Shown in pieces: positions 63,425-64,000 of a stretch of DNA of 64,000 nucleotides. The notes under the pieces were generated by a model. It searched no databases, was not told the origin of the DNA, and was given only the letters and a program-made list of their open reading frames with translations. The first letter of the stretch is position 1. Each line of letters opens with the position of its first letter. Origin of the DNA: Apostichopus japonicus (Eukaryota; Echinodermata; Holothuroidea; Aspidochirotida; Stichopodidae); NCBI RefSeq assembly GCF_037975245.1, contig NC_092568.1, positions 2,480,001-2,544,000 of the forward strand, read 5' to 3'. The position numbers were made by a program, and so were the translations under genes.

Positions 63425-63929
63425 CATAGGCGTACGAGGCGGGGGGGGGGGGGCTGGGGGCTGCAGCCCCCCTAACCAATAATGTTGTGAAAATTCGGGC
63501 AATATGCTGAGAATTTTTCGGGCACCTACTGAAAGAAGAAAAATTTGCAATGTGTTTTTCAATTTTTTTTGGGGGGGGGGGTGAAAATTCGGCCAATATG
63601 CTGAGAATTTTTCGGGCACCTACTGAAAGAAGAATAATTTGCAATGTGTTTTTCAATGGTTAAACTGATATTATTATTATCGTTATTATTGTTACGACTT
63701 CCTCAATAATTAAAACCAATATGGAAGGGTAATAACACGGAAAATATAACCAAAATTTTTCAACATCTTATAGTGCATGTCATATAGGCATTCATCGATT
63801 ATCGGCATGTGATAAAATAATCGATGAATGCCTATATGATAGCGCATTATGATGTTGAACGCGCACGAATCGCGCGAAAAATTTTGGTTATATTTTTCGG
63901 GCAAGTCGTTATAGGCTCCTACGCCTATG
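63425..63929. mobile_element. Non-autonomous hAT-type element, family 2, third copy
   Basis: Ends CATAGGCGTACGAG and CTCCTACGCCTATG (one mismatch), flanked by GAAATATC on both sides (63417-63424 and 63930-63937). It has two of the ~85-base tandem units that number five in the copy at 39296. Its centre contains a long hairpin, listed separately. Confidence 0.93.
63780..63839. repeat. Perfect 23-bp-arm hairpin inside the family 2 element
   Basis: TCATATAGGCATTCATCGAT plus TAT at 63780-63802 pairs exactly with 63817-63839, with a 14-base loop. Imperfect pairing continues outward (CAACATC...GATGTTG), giving roughly 40-bp arms. The corresponding place in the 39296 copy has only one arm. Confidence 0.9.
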
Positions 63930-64000
63930 GAAATATCGCGTGGATAAGTATATAATCTACAACCCGAAAACTTATATTCCCAATAATTACCACCTCAGCA

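Larger units (their letters stand above)
53662..64000. other. Right flank: upstream of HAO1, transposon-rich, no supportable gene
   Basis: The HAO1 promoter should lie just above 53661 but no core element is clear. Apart from the elements listed separately, the sequence has only short chance frames. Stretches 53662-54811, 57004-59340 and 61670-63416 show nothing I can name beyond homopolymer runs and AT-rich sequence. Confidence 0.5.

Overview
This is a stretch of an AT-rich, intron-rich animal nuclear genome. The decoded proteins are close to vertebrate orthologues, and the window is full of small DNA transposons. That fits a marine deuterostome invertebrate, most likely an echinoderm; a sea cucumber is my guess from general impression, not something proven here.

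Four protein-coding genes can be assembled exon by exon with matching splice phases. (1) Minus strand, 6217-11471: three exons giving a 489-residue protein I do not recognise, acidic and Ser-rich at the N-terminus, with four [DE]WSPx(R/K)(R/K) repeats and a charged helical C-terminus. (2) Plus strand, 16292-26179: alpha-SNAP (NAPA), eight coding exons, 292 residues, complete. (3) Plus strand, 31495-34617: DMAC2, a mitochondrial complex I membrane-arm assembly factor, four coding exons, 270 residues. (4) Minus strand, 36882-53661: hydroxyacid (glycolate) oxidase HAO1, eight exons, 367 residues. Genes 3 and 4 converge tail to tail. The four do not form a pathway; this looks like ordinary eukaryotic gene order.

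The rest is intronic and intergenic sequence shaped by transposons. At least eight non-autonomous hAT-type elements are delimited to the base by terminal inverted repeats and perfect 8-bp target-site duplications (9406-10460, 9574-9936, 39296-40405, 39727-40117, 51064-51464, 54820-56995, 55128-55998, 59508-61221, plus 63425-63929). Several sit inside one another, giving a readable insertion order. A 5.27-kb inverted-repeat element (47806-53079) fills most of HAO1 intron 1 and carries ten exact copies of GTTTCGGACATCAC near its two ends. A 2.1-kb inverted-repeat unit (41353-43456) in HAO1 intron 4 carries a frameshifted, truncated SAP-domain gene. A TTAA-flanked foldback MITE, a pair of TA-flanked elements, a 108-bp-period minisatellite and several tandem duplications complete the picture.

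From 53662 to 64000, from 1 to 6216 and from 11472 to 16291 I found no supportable gene. No tRNA, rRNA, CRISPR or bacterial-type feature was seen.
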